In this document: positions 1 through 7,237 of the stretch, piece by piece
Position numbering within the stretch: position 1 is the stretch's first letter
How the letters are laid out: each line of letters starts with the position of its first letter
Source of the DNA: Chersky-265 sp035275285
Lineage (GTDB): Bacteria; Fibrobacterota; Fibrobacteria; UBA11236
Assembly (NCBI GenBank): GCA_035275285.1
Contig: DATENA010000069.1
Location: forward strand, 1-41,735
Reading direction: 5' to 3'
DNA: 41,735 nt
Notes under the pieces: model-generated
What the model saw: the letters and a program-made list of their open reading frames with translations, nothing else
Databases searched by the model: none
Told to the model about the DNA's origin: nothing
Program-made: the position numbers and the translations under genes

Positions 1-193
1 TATGGGGTGGACAAAGTAGGGAGAACCGCCGCCGGAAAACTACTTGGATCCTCGAAGCGCGAAATAAGGATGATTGACGCGATCCGAAAAAATCTTCACG
101 GGCCCTGCCCGTGCAAAACCAAATATTCTTAGATTAACTCGCCTGACATCAACGGGTTGGACCGGGACAAGGGAGCACGATGGGACGTAAGCA

Positions 194-1651
194 ATGATGG
201 GAGAGCACGCCTTGATTGAAGCCGAAGAAAGTTCCTTGTGGGCGCAGTGCCTTTCCGCCCTGCGGTCCCAGATCTCCGAGTCGGCCTTGAATACTTGGTT
301 CTCCGCCCTCGAGATCCTGGAGTCTTCCCCCGGGGAGATGGTCATCGGGGTCCCCAACGGCTTCGTGCTCGAATACGTTTCCCACCATTACCGCGGCGTC
401 ATCGAGAAAACCCTCGAAGACATCCTCCACAACCCGGTCCGGATCTCCTTCACGGTCCTTTCCCGCTCTCCGCACCTGGAGGTCTACCAGGCGGACTATC
501 GCTCGGGCGAAGGCCGTTCGGAAATGCCCGGTTTCCCCATGCAGGCGGTCCCGGGCTTCCCCCTCTCGGGCATCCCGGCCCAGGACGCTCCCTGGATCAA
601 GTCCCGCGGCCCCGTGCGCATCGAGGTCACCGTCCCGCTCAATACCCGGTATACCTTCGACGATTTCGTCATCGGCGATTGCAACCAGCTGGCGCATGCG
701 GCCTGCATGGCCGTGGCCGAGGCGCCCAGCCATAACAACTTCAATCCCCTGGTCCTCTACGGCGGCACGGGCATGGGCAAGACCCACCTGGTGCAGGCCA
801 TCGCGCATTTCTGCATCGAGAACGAGACCGTCCGCAAGGTGGTCTACCGCACCTCGGAGGAGTTCACCCGGGAATACATCGAGTTCGTCCAGAAGAACAA
901 GGACTCGCGCACCTTCTACCAGGTGTACAAGGACGCGGACATCCTCCTCATCGACGATATCCAGTTCCTGGCCGGCAAGCAGAGCACCCAGGACGAGTTC
1001 TTCAACATCTTCAGCATCCTGCAATCGCTGAACAAGCAGATCGTCATCACTTCGGACCGTCCGCCTTCCGAGATCAAGGGCCTGCACACGCGCCTGTTGT
1101 CCCGCTTCGACACCGGCCTTCTGGCCGATCTGCAGCCGCCGAACCTCGAAACGAGGCTGGCCATCCTCCAGAAGAAGAGCGAAGGGGACGGGGACAGCTG
1201 CGTCAACGGGGACGTGCTCACCTACGTGGCCAACCAGGTCACCTCCAACATCCGCGAGCTGGAAGGCACCTTGATCAAGCTGTCCGCCTACGCCAGCTTC
1301 ACCCACATGCCCATCACCGTGGACATCGCCAAGCAGATCCTGGGGGATACCCTCCGCAACGTGAACCAGCCCGTGACCATCAAGCGCGTGCTGGACCAGG
1401 TGGCCATGGAGTACGGCACCACGGTCTCCCTGCTCACCTCCCAGACGCGCAAGAAGAACGTGGCGGAACCCCGGCAAATCGCCATGTACATGGCCCGCCA
1501 GCTCACCGACAATTCCCTGCATACCATCGGCCTGGCCTTCGGCCGGGACTACTCCACGGTCATCCACAGCATCAAGAAGGTGGAACAATGCCTGGATCGG
1601 GATCCGGACCTGAAGAAGCAGGTGGATCGGTTGATGGGGGCGTTGGGGTAA
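194..1651 (+). CDS. dnaA: Chromosomal replication initiator protein DnaA
   Basis: DnaA is the AAA+ ATPase that binds and melts the replication origin. The 485-residue product is a usual family length. It has an N-terminal domain I (about residues 12-90), a short variable linker rich in Pro and Gly (about 105-145), an AAA+ core and a C-terminal DNA-binding domain. Walker A is GGTGMGKT at 190-197 and Walker B is LIDDIQ near 252. Domain IV shows AEPRQIAMYMARQL from 424 and the box-recognition motif GRDYSTVIHS at 450-459. Two ATG codons lie in tandem (194 and 197); a GGGA stretch at 182-185 supports this start region. The next gene in the same direction is tolQ, not dnaN, which is unusual. No clear DnaA-box cluster is visible on either side. 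Confidence 0.98.
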   Translation: MMGEHALIEAEESSLWAQCLSALRSQISESALNTWFSALEILESSPGEMVIGVPNGFVLEYVSHHYRGVIEKTLEDILHNPVRISFTVLSRSPHLEVYQADYRSGEGRSEMPGFPMQAVPGFPLSGIPAQDAPWIKSRGPVRIEVTVPLNTRYTFDDFVIGDCNQLAHAACMAVAEAPSHNNFNPLVLYGGTGMGKTHLVQAIAHFCIENETVRKVVYRTSEEFTREYIEFVQKNKDSRTFYQVYKDADILLIDDIQFLAGKQSTQDEFFNIFSILQSLNKQIVITSDRPPSEIKGLHTRLLSRFDTGLLADLQPPNLETRLAILQKKSEGDGDSCVNGDVLTYVANQVTSNIRELEGTLIKLSAYASFTHMPITVDIAKQILGDTLRNVNQPVTIKRVLDQVAMEYGTTVSLLTSQTRKKNVAEPRQIAMYMARQLTDNSLHTIGLAFGRDYSTVIHSIKKVEQCLDRDPDLKKQVDRLMGALG

Positions 1652-1696
1652 GACCACAGGGGGGCTTGGCCGCGCTCCGAGGGCTTTCAACGGAGA

Positions 1697-1888
1697 GTTC
1701 AAAGTGCAAAAGTCAAAGTGCAAAGTGCAAAATTCGGAATCGCGCTTCGCGCGTGAAGGAGAATGAAAGAACCGGGAGACCCTGCCCGGTAAGCCTCCGT
1801 CTTCCCAAGCCGGCACACTTCCGGAGCGGTAAACTCTCCCCGTCTTCTCTTCCGTTTTGCACTGTGAACTTTGCACTTTGACTTTTGC
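1697..1888. repeat. Intergenic palindromic element, copy 1
   Basis: This element fills most of the 358-bp gap between dnaA and tolQ. A 20-nt arm, GCAAAAGTCAAAGTGCAAAG at 1706-1725, is repeated exactly in inverted orientation at 1869-1888. The interior (about 1736-1854) holds smaller palindromes such as ACCGGG/CCCGGT near 1771-1790. The right arm, extended to 24 nt (1865-1888), recurs identically at 32937-32960 inside the trp operon, so this is a dispersed element and not a local hairpin. It encodes nothing recognisable. It could be a REP/MITE-like sequence or a transcript-processing site; the sequence does not decide. The rest of the gap (1889-2009) is pyrimidine- and AT-rich, with no gene or clear promoter. 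Confidence 0.75.
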
Positions 1889-2009
1889 CTTTCCCATCTT
1901 CCCCGCCCCATTACCCTTTTCCGCCCAATTTTCTAATTTCTAAATTTCTAGGTTCTTCCTGTTTACCAGGCGCCCAGACGCGCCCTTTCACTCTCAACCG
2001 GGTAAATCC

Positions 2010-2705
2010 ATGCATTCGGTCACCCTGGAAATCCTGAAGCAAGCCACTGCTTCCACCTTCGCCATCGTCGGCCTCATGTTCCTGCTCTCCATCGGGGTGT
2101 GGGCCACCCTGGTCCGGAAATGGCTGGCCAACGGGTCGCGCAAGCGCTCTTTCGCCAAATGGCGGGAGCTGATGGGCGAGCGTCCCACCTTCCAGGACCT
2201 GCTCAAGCTGTCCAAGTCCCTCCCGGATTCCCCCATGGGCCGCATCACCAAGTCCGCCCTGGCGGAAATGGAAGGCCTCTCCGCCTATGTGTCCTACGAT
2301 TCCCTGGAGCATCGCGGGGAATTGGTGCGGGAATCCACCGAACGCGCCTTGGACATCGAAAAGGAAAAGAACGAGCGCAGTCTGGTCTTCCTGGCCTTCT
2401 GCTCGGCCACGGGCCCGCTCATCGGCCTTTTGGGCACGGTATGGGGCATCATGGATTCCTTCTACCAGATAGGCAAGCAAGGATCGGGCAACATCACGGT
2501 GGTGGCTCCGGGCATCGCGGAAGCGCTGCTGGCCACCATGGCCGGCCTGTTGGTGGCCATCCCGTCTTCGGTGGGGTATAACGCCTTCGCGGGGTTCAAC
2601 CGCAAGGCCGAGTCCATCATGCTCAATTTCGGTTCCGAGCTGGTGAGCCTGTTCAAGCGCGGGGACCTCTCCGCGCTGGAGCGTTCCACGGCCAAGAAGG
2701 CTTGA
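2010..2705 (+). CDS. tolQ: TolQ/ExbB-type proton channel subunit
   Basis: TolQ forms, with TolR, the inner-membrane proton channel that energises the Tol-Pal system during envelope constriction. The 231-residue product belongs to the MotA/TolQ/ExbB family. Three hydrophobic segments are visible: about residues 12-33, 128-150 (a CSATGPLIGLLGTVWGIMDSF-like stretch, the family's conserved region) and 165-188 (APGIAEALLATMAGLLVAIP). The long cytoplasmic loop lies between the first two. The assignment as TolQ and not ExbB rests on the neighbours, because tolR, a TonB/TolA-like gene, tolB, pal and cpoB follow in order. tolR starts 18 bp after the stop, which fits one operon. The start ATG is preceded by GGTAAATCC, a weak ribosome binding site. 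Confidence 0.93.
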   Translation: MHSVTLEILKQATASTFAIVGLMFLLSIGVWATLVRKWLANGSRKRSFAKWRELMGERPTFQDLLKLSKSLPDSPMGRITKSALAEMEGLSAYVSYDSLEHRGELVRESTERALDIEKEKNERSLVFLAFCSATGPLIGLLGTVWGIMDSFYQIGKQGSGNITVVAPGIAEALLATMAGLLVAIPSSVGYNAFAGFNRKAESIMLNFGSELVSLFKRGDLSALERSTAKKA

Positions 2706-2723
2706 TGCGGCGGGAAAGAATCC

Positions 2724-3179
2724 ATGCGTAGACGGGAATCGCTGCGACCGAATCCGGAACTCAATCTGGTGAACCTGATCGACGTGCTGTTCGCCATCCT
2801 CATCGTGTTCATGATCACCGCCCCGCTCATGAGCCAGGGCGTGAAGGTGGAGCTGCCCAAGGCCCAGGCGGCGAGCCTGGAGGAGAAGAAGGCCGTGCAG
2901 GTGACGGTCACGAAGGAACGCGAGATATTAATCAACGAAATGCCCTCGGACCAGAGCAGCTTCGAAAAGGATTTCCGCAACGCGTGGACCGGGGACGACG
3001 AGACCGCCATCATCATCAACAGCGATCAGACCGTGCCCTACGGCTTCGTGATGGAATTGGTGGCCGCGGTGCAGCGGCAGGGCGGCAAGCGCCTGGGCTT
3101 CCTCACCGATCCCGGCGCTCCGCAAAGCGGAGCGGGCGGCGCCCGGCCGGCGTCCTCGCCCAAGGCGCGGCACCGCTGA
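2724..3179 (+). CDS. tolR: TolR/ExbD-type channel subunit
   Basis: TolR is the partner of TolQ; it couples proton flow to the energy-transducing protein in the periplasm. The 151-residue product has a short basic cytoplasmic N-terminus (MRRRES), one transmembrane helix (about residues 17-36, LIDVLFAILIVFMITAPLM) and a periplasmic domain. The Asp of LIDVLF matches the conserved membrane aspartate of ExbD/TolR proteins. The periplasmic part contains the usual ITKEREILIN-like strand and a segment reading VPYGFVMELVAAVQRQGGKRLGF that fits the family C-terminal region. The last 20 or so residues are a low-complexity Gly/Ala/Pro tail. A purine-rich GCGGGAAAG lies upstream of the ATG. The next gene begins 14 bp after the stop. 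Confidence 0.92.
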   Translation: MRRRESLRPNPELNLVNLIDVLFAILIVFMITAPLMSQGVKVELPKAQAASLEEKKAVQVTVTKEREILINEMPSDQSSFEKDFRNAWTGDDETAIIINSDQTVPYGFVMELVAAVQRQGGKRLGFLTDPGAPQSGAGGARPASSPKARHR

Positions 3180-3192
3180 AAGGCCTTTCGTA

Positions 3193-3975
3193 ATGGCGGC
3201 CTCCTTCCAAGAACCGGTTCCTTCCGGAGCCTACCATCCGGACCCGCGGCCCGATCCCGGGGCCTCCGGATCCGGAAAGACGTCGGACGCGGGCAAGGAA
3301 CCGCTCACCCAGAACGTCGCCGTGCTCATTTCCGTGCTCGTGCACGGGTTCGCCATCCTGTTCATCGGCCTCTCGGCCCTCCTGGCTCCCCACCGGCCCT
3401 CGGCCGTGCCGGTGTTCGAGCTCGTCAACCTGGAACCGCCCAAGCTGCGGCCCTTGACTCCCAAGCAGATCAAGCCTCCGGAACCGCCCCCGCCCGAGCC
3501 CGAGCCGGTGAAGCCTCCCGAGGCGCCCAAGCTCACGCCCAAGCCCACCAACGCCGTGCAGCCGAAAAAGCCCGAGCCCAAGGTGGTCAAGGAAAAGACC
3601 GACGACGAAGTCAAGCCGGTCAAGGAAGTGGTGCAGGAGCAGCAGGTGCTGACCCCGCAAATCGTGTCCCACGTGCCGGCCGATCCGCGCCTTTCCTTCT
3701 GGGCCAGCCGCGTCAAGAAGTCCGCGGAATTGCTGTGGCGGCCCCCTTCCGGGATCGACATCTCCGGCAACGTCAAGGCCGTCATCAGCTTCAAGGTGAC
3801 CCGGGAAGGGCAGATCCAGGACGTGGAGATAGCCTCCGGCAGCGGCAACGCCGATCTCGATGACCTGGCCAAGCAGACCATCGTCCGCCTGGACCATACC
3901 CCTCCCATCCCGGAGAATTTTCCGGAAGACATGATCCAGGTAAGCTATGAATTCGTCTATGCGGGGCAACAGTAA
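3193..3975 (+). CDS. tolA: TolA/TonB-like energy transducer
   Basis: By position this 260-residue protein is the TolA of the cluster, linking TolQR to the outer-membrane Pal-TolB complex. By sequence it looks more like TonB. It has an unusual 40-residue polar N-terminus, one membrane helix (about 41-63), a proline-rich stretch with many PEP/PKP motifs (about 82-140) and a C-terminal TonB_C-type domain (about 175-258; SGNVKAVISFKVTREGQIQD and then DLAKQTIVRLDHTPPIP). The long Ala/Lys coiled coil of enterobacterial TolA is absent. TolA assignment comes from being flanked by tolR and tolB; a TonB function cannot be excluded. tolB starts one base after the stop, so the two are probably translated in coupled fashion. 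Confidence 0.82.
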   Translation: MAASFQEPVPSGAYHPDPRPDPGASGSGKTSDAGKEPLTQNVAVLISVLVHGFAILFIGLSALLAPHRPSAVPVFELVNLEPPKLRPLTPKQIKPPEPPPPEPEPVKPPEAPKLTPKPTNAVQPKKPEPKVVKEKTDDEVKPVKEVVQEQQVLTPQIVSHVPADPRLSFWASRVKKSAELLWRPPSGIDISGNVKAVISFKVTREGQIQDVEIASGSGNADLDDLAKQTIVRLDHTPPIPENFPEDMIQVSYEFVYAGQQ

Positions 3976-3976
3976 C

Positions 3977-5314
3977 ATGCATGATACTATCGGGTCCACC
4001 AAGCGCTCCGGCGGGGCCTTCCCCTGGCGGCGGGCCGCCTCCGCCGTGGCTTTCGCCGCCTCGGCTTTCCCGTTCGCTTCCCTCGCCTGCCTGGCGCCCG
4101 CTCCCGCGGCCGCGGCGGACGTGGTGATCACCTCCGAGAACAAAGGCGCGGAGTCCATCTCCCTGGGCTTCATCGATTTCATCTGCGCCAAGGGCGACGC
4201 CAAGACCATCCCCTTCACCCCGGGCGGGGTCATCTCCTGGGACCTGGAGTTCAGCGGGCGTTTCAAGGTCAGGGCCGCTTCCCGTTTCGACAGCACCAGC
4301 AAGGGGGAATTCAAGGCCGACGGCGCCCTGGCCTACGTGCGCGGGGAATACACCCTGGAAGGGGACAACTTCACCCTCAACTGCGAGCTCATCGACATCG
4401 ACACCCAGGAGCGCATCCTGGGCAAGAAGTATTCCGGCAAGAAGGGGGAACTGCGCCAGTCCGCCCACAAGTTCTCGGACGAACTGACCTACCAGCTTTT
4501 CGGCGAGAAAGGCATCGCCCAGTCCCGCATCGCCTACGTCAACAAGCGGGGGGGCCACAAGGAAATCTCCGTGATGGACTATGACGGGGCTAACGTCACG
4601 GAGATCACAAAGAACAAATCCATCAACCTCATGCCCTGCTGGGTTGAGGGCAAGAGCAAAATCCTCTACACCAGCTACGCGGGCGGACAGCCGCAGTTCT
4701 ACCTGAAGGATTTCGAAAGCGGCAAGAACGCGGTGCTTTTCGCCTCCAAGGGCATGAACACTTCGCCCGGGTGGAACAAGATGGACAAGGAAATCGTCTA
4801 CGCCTCCACCATGGACGGCAATACCGAGATCTACCGGCGCCCCTTCCCGGAAGGCAAGGCGCAACGGCTCACCTTCTTCGGCTCCATCGAGACCTCGCCC
4901 AGTTGGTCCCCCAACGGGTACGAAATCGTGTTCATCTCCGACCGCGGGGGCAAGCCCATGGTGTACGTGATGGACCGGGACGGGTCCAACATGCGCGCCC
5001 TGACCCATGACGGGGACTACTTCGGATCGCCCTCCTGGTCGCCCAAAGGGGACCGCATCGCCTATACGGCCATGGACGAGGGAAACAACATGAACATCAT
5101 GACCATTTCCCCGGACGGCAAGGATCCGGCCAAGCTGACCGCGGGCTCGGGCAGCAATGAGAATCCCAGTTGGAGCCCGGACGGACGCCACATCGTATTC
5201 ATGTCCACCCGCACGGGCAGCCCCGAGATTTTCATGATGAACGCGGACGGGAGCGACCAGAAGCGCATCAGTTTCTCCGGGGGCAATTACATGCCCAGGT
5301 GGTCGGATTACTGA
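3977..5314 (+). CDS. tolB: Tol-Pal system protein TolB
   Basis: TolB is the periplasmic propeller protein that binds Pal and Tol partners. I place the start at ATG 3977, one base after the upstream stop, with GGGG at 3962-3965 upstream. In-frame ATGs at 3947 and 3959 lie inside the previous gene and give a worse signal peptide. From 3977 there is a twin-Arg-containing n-region, an Ala-rich hydrophobic core and a cleavage region at about PAAAAD (near residue 47). The N-terminal TolB domain follows. After it come five PD40/WD40-like blades, recognisable from repeated PSWSPDG-type motifs followed by a D-R-G or similar turn, up to the end at MPRWSDY. Length is 445 residues, normal for TolB. Confidence 0.94.
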   Translation: MHDTIGSTKRSGGAFPWRRAASAVAFAASAFPFASLACLAPAPAAAADVVITSENKGAESISLGFIDFICAKGDAKTIPFTPGGVISWDLEFSGRFKVRAASRFDSTSKGEFKADGALAYVRGEYTLEGDNFTLNCELIDIDTQERILGKKYSGKKGELRQSAHKFSDELTYQLFGEKGIAQSRIAYVNKRGGHKEISVMDYDGANVTEITKNKSINLMPCWVEGKSKILYTSYAGGQPQFYLKDFESGKNAVLFASKGMNTSPGWNKMDKEIVYASTMDGNTEIYRRPFPEGKAQRLTFFGSIETSPSWSPNGYEIVFISDRGGKPMVYVMDRDGSNMRALTHDGDYFGSPSWSPKGDRIAYTAMDEGNNMNIMTISPDGKDPAKLTAGSGSNENPSWSPDGRHIVFMSTRTGSPEIFMMNADGSDQKRISFSGGNYMPRWSDY

Positions 5315-5471
5315 AAAAAAGCGTAATAAATCCCGGCATTTACAGCCAATCCGGAAATTAGTACTTCCAAAAGGGAAAAACCGGTTGGGGTATCGCGGAA
5401 AGCACCCCCCTCCCGGCGGCGGCTCCGGGCTGCCGGCGCACAACGGCGGAAAGATTGCTGGAAAAAATGGA

Positions 5472-5490
5472 GGGAAATTTTAAATTTCCC
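5472..5490. promoter_or_regulatory. Perfect palindrome upstream of pal
   Basis: GGGAAATTT at 5472-5480 and AAATTTCCC at 5482-5490 form a perfect 9-bp inverted repeat around a single T. It ends 38 bp before the pal start, in a 214-bp spacer that breaks the otherwise tight tol cluster. The near-zero loop argues against an RNA terminator and for a protein-binding site or simple AT-rich symmetry. A separate promoter for pal-cpoB in this spacer is plausible, but I cannot point to convincing -35 and -10 boxes. Confidence 0.4.
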
Positions 5491-5528
5491 CCCTACAAGT
5501 GTTAGATTTCAGGAAAAAGGAGATGGAT

Positions 5529-6053
5529 ATGAATTTGAAGCATTGGACCCTTCTGGGCCTGGGTGTTCTGGCCATGATCGGCTGCGCCAAGAAACCTGCT
5601 CCCACCCCCCCGCCGGAGCCTAAGCCTCCCGTCATGGAGCAGCCTGAAGCCCCCCGGGCGGAGCCGCCCAAGGTCGATGAGGAGGCCCTGCGTCGCCAGC
5701 GCATCCAGGCCCGCATCGCCGAGGTGTTCAAGCCCATCTACTTCGGCTACGATCAGAGCACCCTTTCCGCGGAAGGCCAGTCGACCTTGCAGGAAATCGG
5801 CAAGCTCATGAAGGAAGTGCCGGAAATCACCGCCCGCGTCGAAGGCCATACGGACGAACGCGGATCGAATGATTACAATCTGGCCCTGGGCGAGCGCCGC
5901 TCCAAAGCGGTGAACGATTACCTGGCCAGCTATGGCATCCAGGGCACGCGCCTCAGCACCATCAGCTACGGCGAAGAGAAGCCCGCCATGGAAGGCCATG
6001 ACGAAGGCGCCTGGGCCAAGAACCGCCGGGTCGAGTTCACCACGACTTTCTGA
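5529..6053 (+). CDS. pal: Peptidoglycan-associated lipoprotein Pal
   Basis: Pal is an outer-membrane lipoprotein that binds peptidoglycan and, through TolB, the Tol motor. The chosen ATG at 5529 has AAAAAGGAG (5514-5522) six bases upstream; ATG 5523 and GTG 5499 are in frame but spaced badly. The 174-residue product starts with a lipoprotein signal whose lipidated Cys is residue 19 (MIGC), then a Pro-rich linker (about 22-50), then an OmpA-C domain. The peptidoglycan-binding signature is plain: VEGHTDERGSNDYNLALGE followed by RRSKAV. The domain ends with the usual NRRVEF motif. Six bases separate its stop from the cpoB start. Confidence 0.95.
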   Translation: MNLKHWTLLGLGVLAMIGCAKKPAPTPPPEPKPPVMEQPEAPRAEPPKVDEEALRRQRIQARIAEVFKPIYFGYDQSTLSAEGQSTLQEIGKLMKEVPEITARVEGHTDERGSNDYNLALGERRSKAVNDYLASYGIQGTRLSTISYGEEKPAMEGHDEGAWAKNRRVEFTTTF

Positions 6054-6058
6054 ACCTG

Positions 6059-6979
6059 GTGGCTTCCGTCTTCGGCTTCGCTTTGACTCCCCGGTCCCGC
6101 CTTCCAGGCGGGTCCCGGGGGAGTTCGCCTTCCCATGGCCCGTTCCGATCTTTCCTGCCGCACCTGGTCCTGCTTTCCATCTCCATCCCTTTCTGGACCG
6201 GGTGTTCGGCCATCACTTTGATGCGCACGGAAGAATTGAGAAAGGTCCAAGCCGAAGTGCGCGTGACCGGCAAACAGATCGAGAACCTGCAGAAATCGGT
6301 GGACGAGCTCAATCTGGCCCAAGGCGGATCGACGAGCAAGATGAAGGCGGATCTGACGCTGATGCTCAACCAGCTGGAATCGCAGATCACCCGCCTGCAC
6401 GCGGAAATCGATGAAACCCAATATCGCCTGACCCAGCTCAGCGCCAAGATCGAGAAGCTGGATCAGAAGAAGTACATCGTCGGCGGAGCCGGAACCCCGG
6501 GCGCGCCGGGCCAGCCGGGAGCGGCAACGGGACCGGCCGGGCAAGGCCCGGGCGGGCAAGGTCCGGGCGGGCAGGGCCCGAACGGCGAGCCGGTGCGCGT
6601 GGTCGAAGGCCTGGACCTGGAGGCCCTGTTCAATCAGGCTCGGGACGATTATATCCGCGGCAAGTACGATCTGGCCCTGGCCGGATTCAAGAACGTGTAC
6701 GAGAAGGACGCCGGGGGCACCTGGCGCGAGCTCGCCATGTTCTGGCTGGGGGAAACCCTGCTCAAGCAGGACAAGGCCGACAAGGCCCTGGAAGCCTACG
6801 GCCGCGTGGCCAAGGAGTTCCCCCGCGGCACCAAGGTCTGTTCCGCCCGCTTCAAGATGGGCCTGATCTACAACCAGAAAAAGGACAAGTCCAAGCGCGA
6901 CGAGGAGTGGAGCAAGCTCGTCACCGAATGCCCCGGCACCAATGAGGCCCAGCGGGCGCAGGAGATGCAGAAGGAATAG
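6059..6979 (+). CDS. cpoB: Tol-Pal accessory protein CpoB/YbgF-like, lipoprotein form
   Basis: CpoB (YbgF) coordinates outer-membrane constriction with peptidoglycan synthesis. This 306-residue version begins at GTG 6059, the only reasonable start I find; the n-region is long. A hydrophobic segment ends in WTGC, so Cys49 looks lipidated. Residues about 58-145 form a coiled coil (LRKVQAEVRVTGKQIENLQ and following heptads), matching the trimerising N-terminal part of YbgF. An unusual Gly-Pro linker (about 148-180) with collagen-like triplets such as GAPGQPG and repeated GGQGP separates this from a C-terminal TPR region (about 190-300; two to three repeats with YDLALAGFKNVYEK, ALEAYGRVAKEFPRG). 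The stop region carries a 12-nt tandem duplication (GCAGAAGGAATAG, 6968-6992). Confidence 0.85.
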   Translation: MASVFGFALTPRSRLPGGSRGSSPSHGPFRSFLPHLVLLSISIPFWTGCSAITLMRTEELRKVQAEVRVTGKQIENLQKSVDELNLAQGGSTSKMKADLTLMLNQLESQITRLHAEIDETQYRLTQLSAKIEKLDQKKYIVGGAGTPGAPGQPGAATGPAGQGPGGQGPGGQGPNGEPVRVVEGLDLEALFNQARDDYIRGKYDLALAGFKNVYEKDAGGTWRELAMFWLGETLLKQDKADKALEAYGRVAKEFPRGTKVCSARFKMGLIYNQKKDKSKRDEEWSKLVTECPGTNEAQRAQEMQKE

Positions 6980-7110
6980 GCAGAAGGAATAGGCCGAAGG
7001 CCATCTAGATAAAGGGAGTGCGGGCCGATCAGGTAAAAGGTTCCAGGGGTCACTCGCCTTCGGTCGGGAGTACAGGCAGATACCCTGCTTCCGACGCTGC
7101 GCCCTTCGGA

Positions 7111-7203
7111 GTCGGGGGTCGGGAGTTGAAGAAAAGAAAAGCATGCCCGGCATGCTCCAAGGCTGATTCCCCAGCCTCTTTTCTTCAACTCCCGACTCCC
7201 GAC
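7111..7203. terminator. Long inverted repeat between convergent cpoB and glyQS
   Basis: The 27-nt arms at 7111-7137 and 7177-7203 are inverted copies with one mismatch (core GGTCGGGAGTTGAAGAAAAG). The 39-nt loop holds two smaller hairpins: GCATGCC/GGCATGC at 7141-7155 and GGCTG/CAGCC at 7161-7176. It sits between the ends of two converging genes, so a bidirectional terminator is likely, but the arms are longer than a terminator needs. The CTCCCGACTCCCGAC end suggests a member of another intergenic repeat family. The left part of this 258-bp spacer (6993-7110) shows no gene. Confidence 0.5.
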
Positions 7204-7237
7204 CTTCTTTCTCTCCCCCCAGACCCCCTTCTTGGCC

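Noticed and set aside
1..193. A replication origin with DnaA boxes before dnaA
   Set aside because: The closest match (GGTGGACAAA near 7-16) differs from TTATCCACA at two or more positions and is single; no AT-rich unwinding region is evident.
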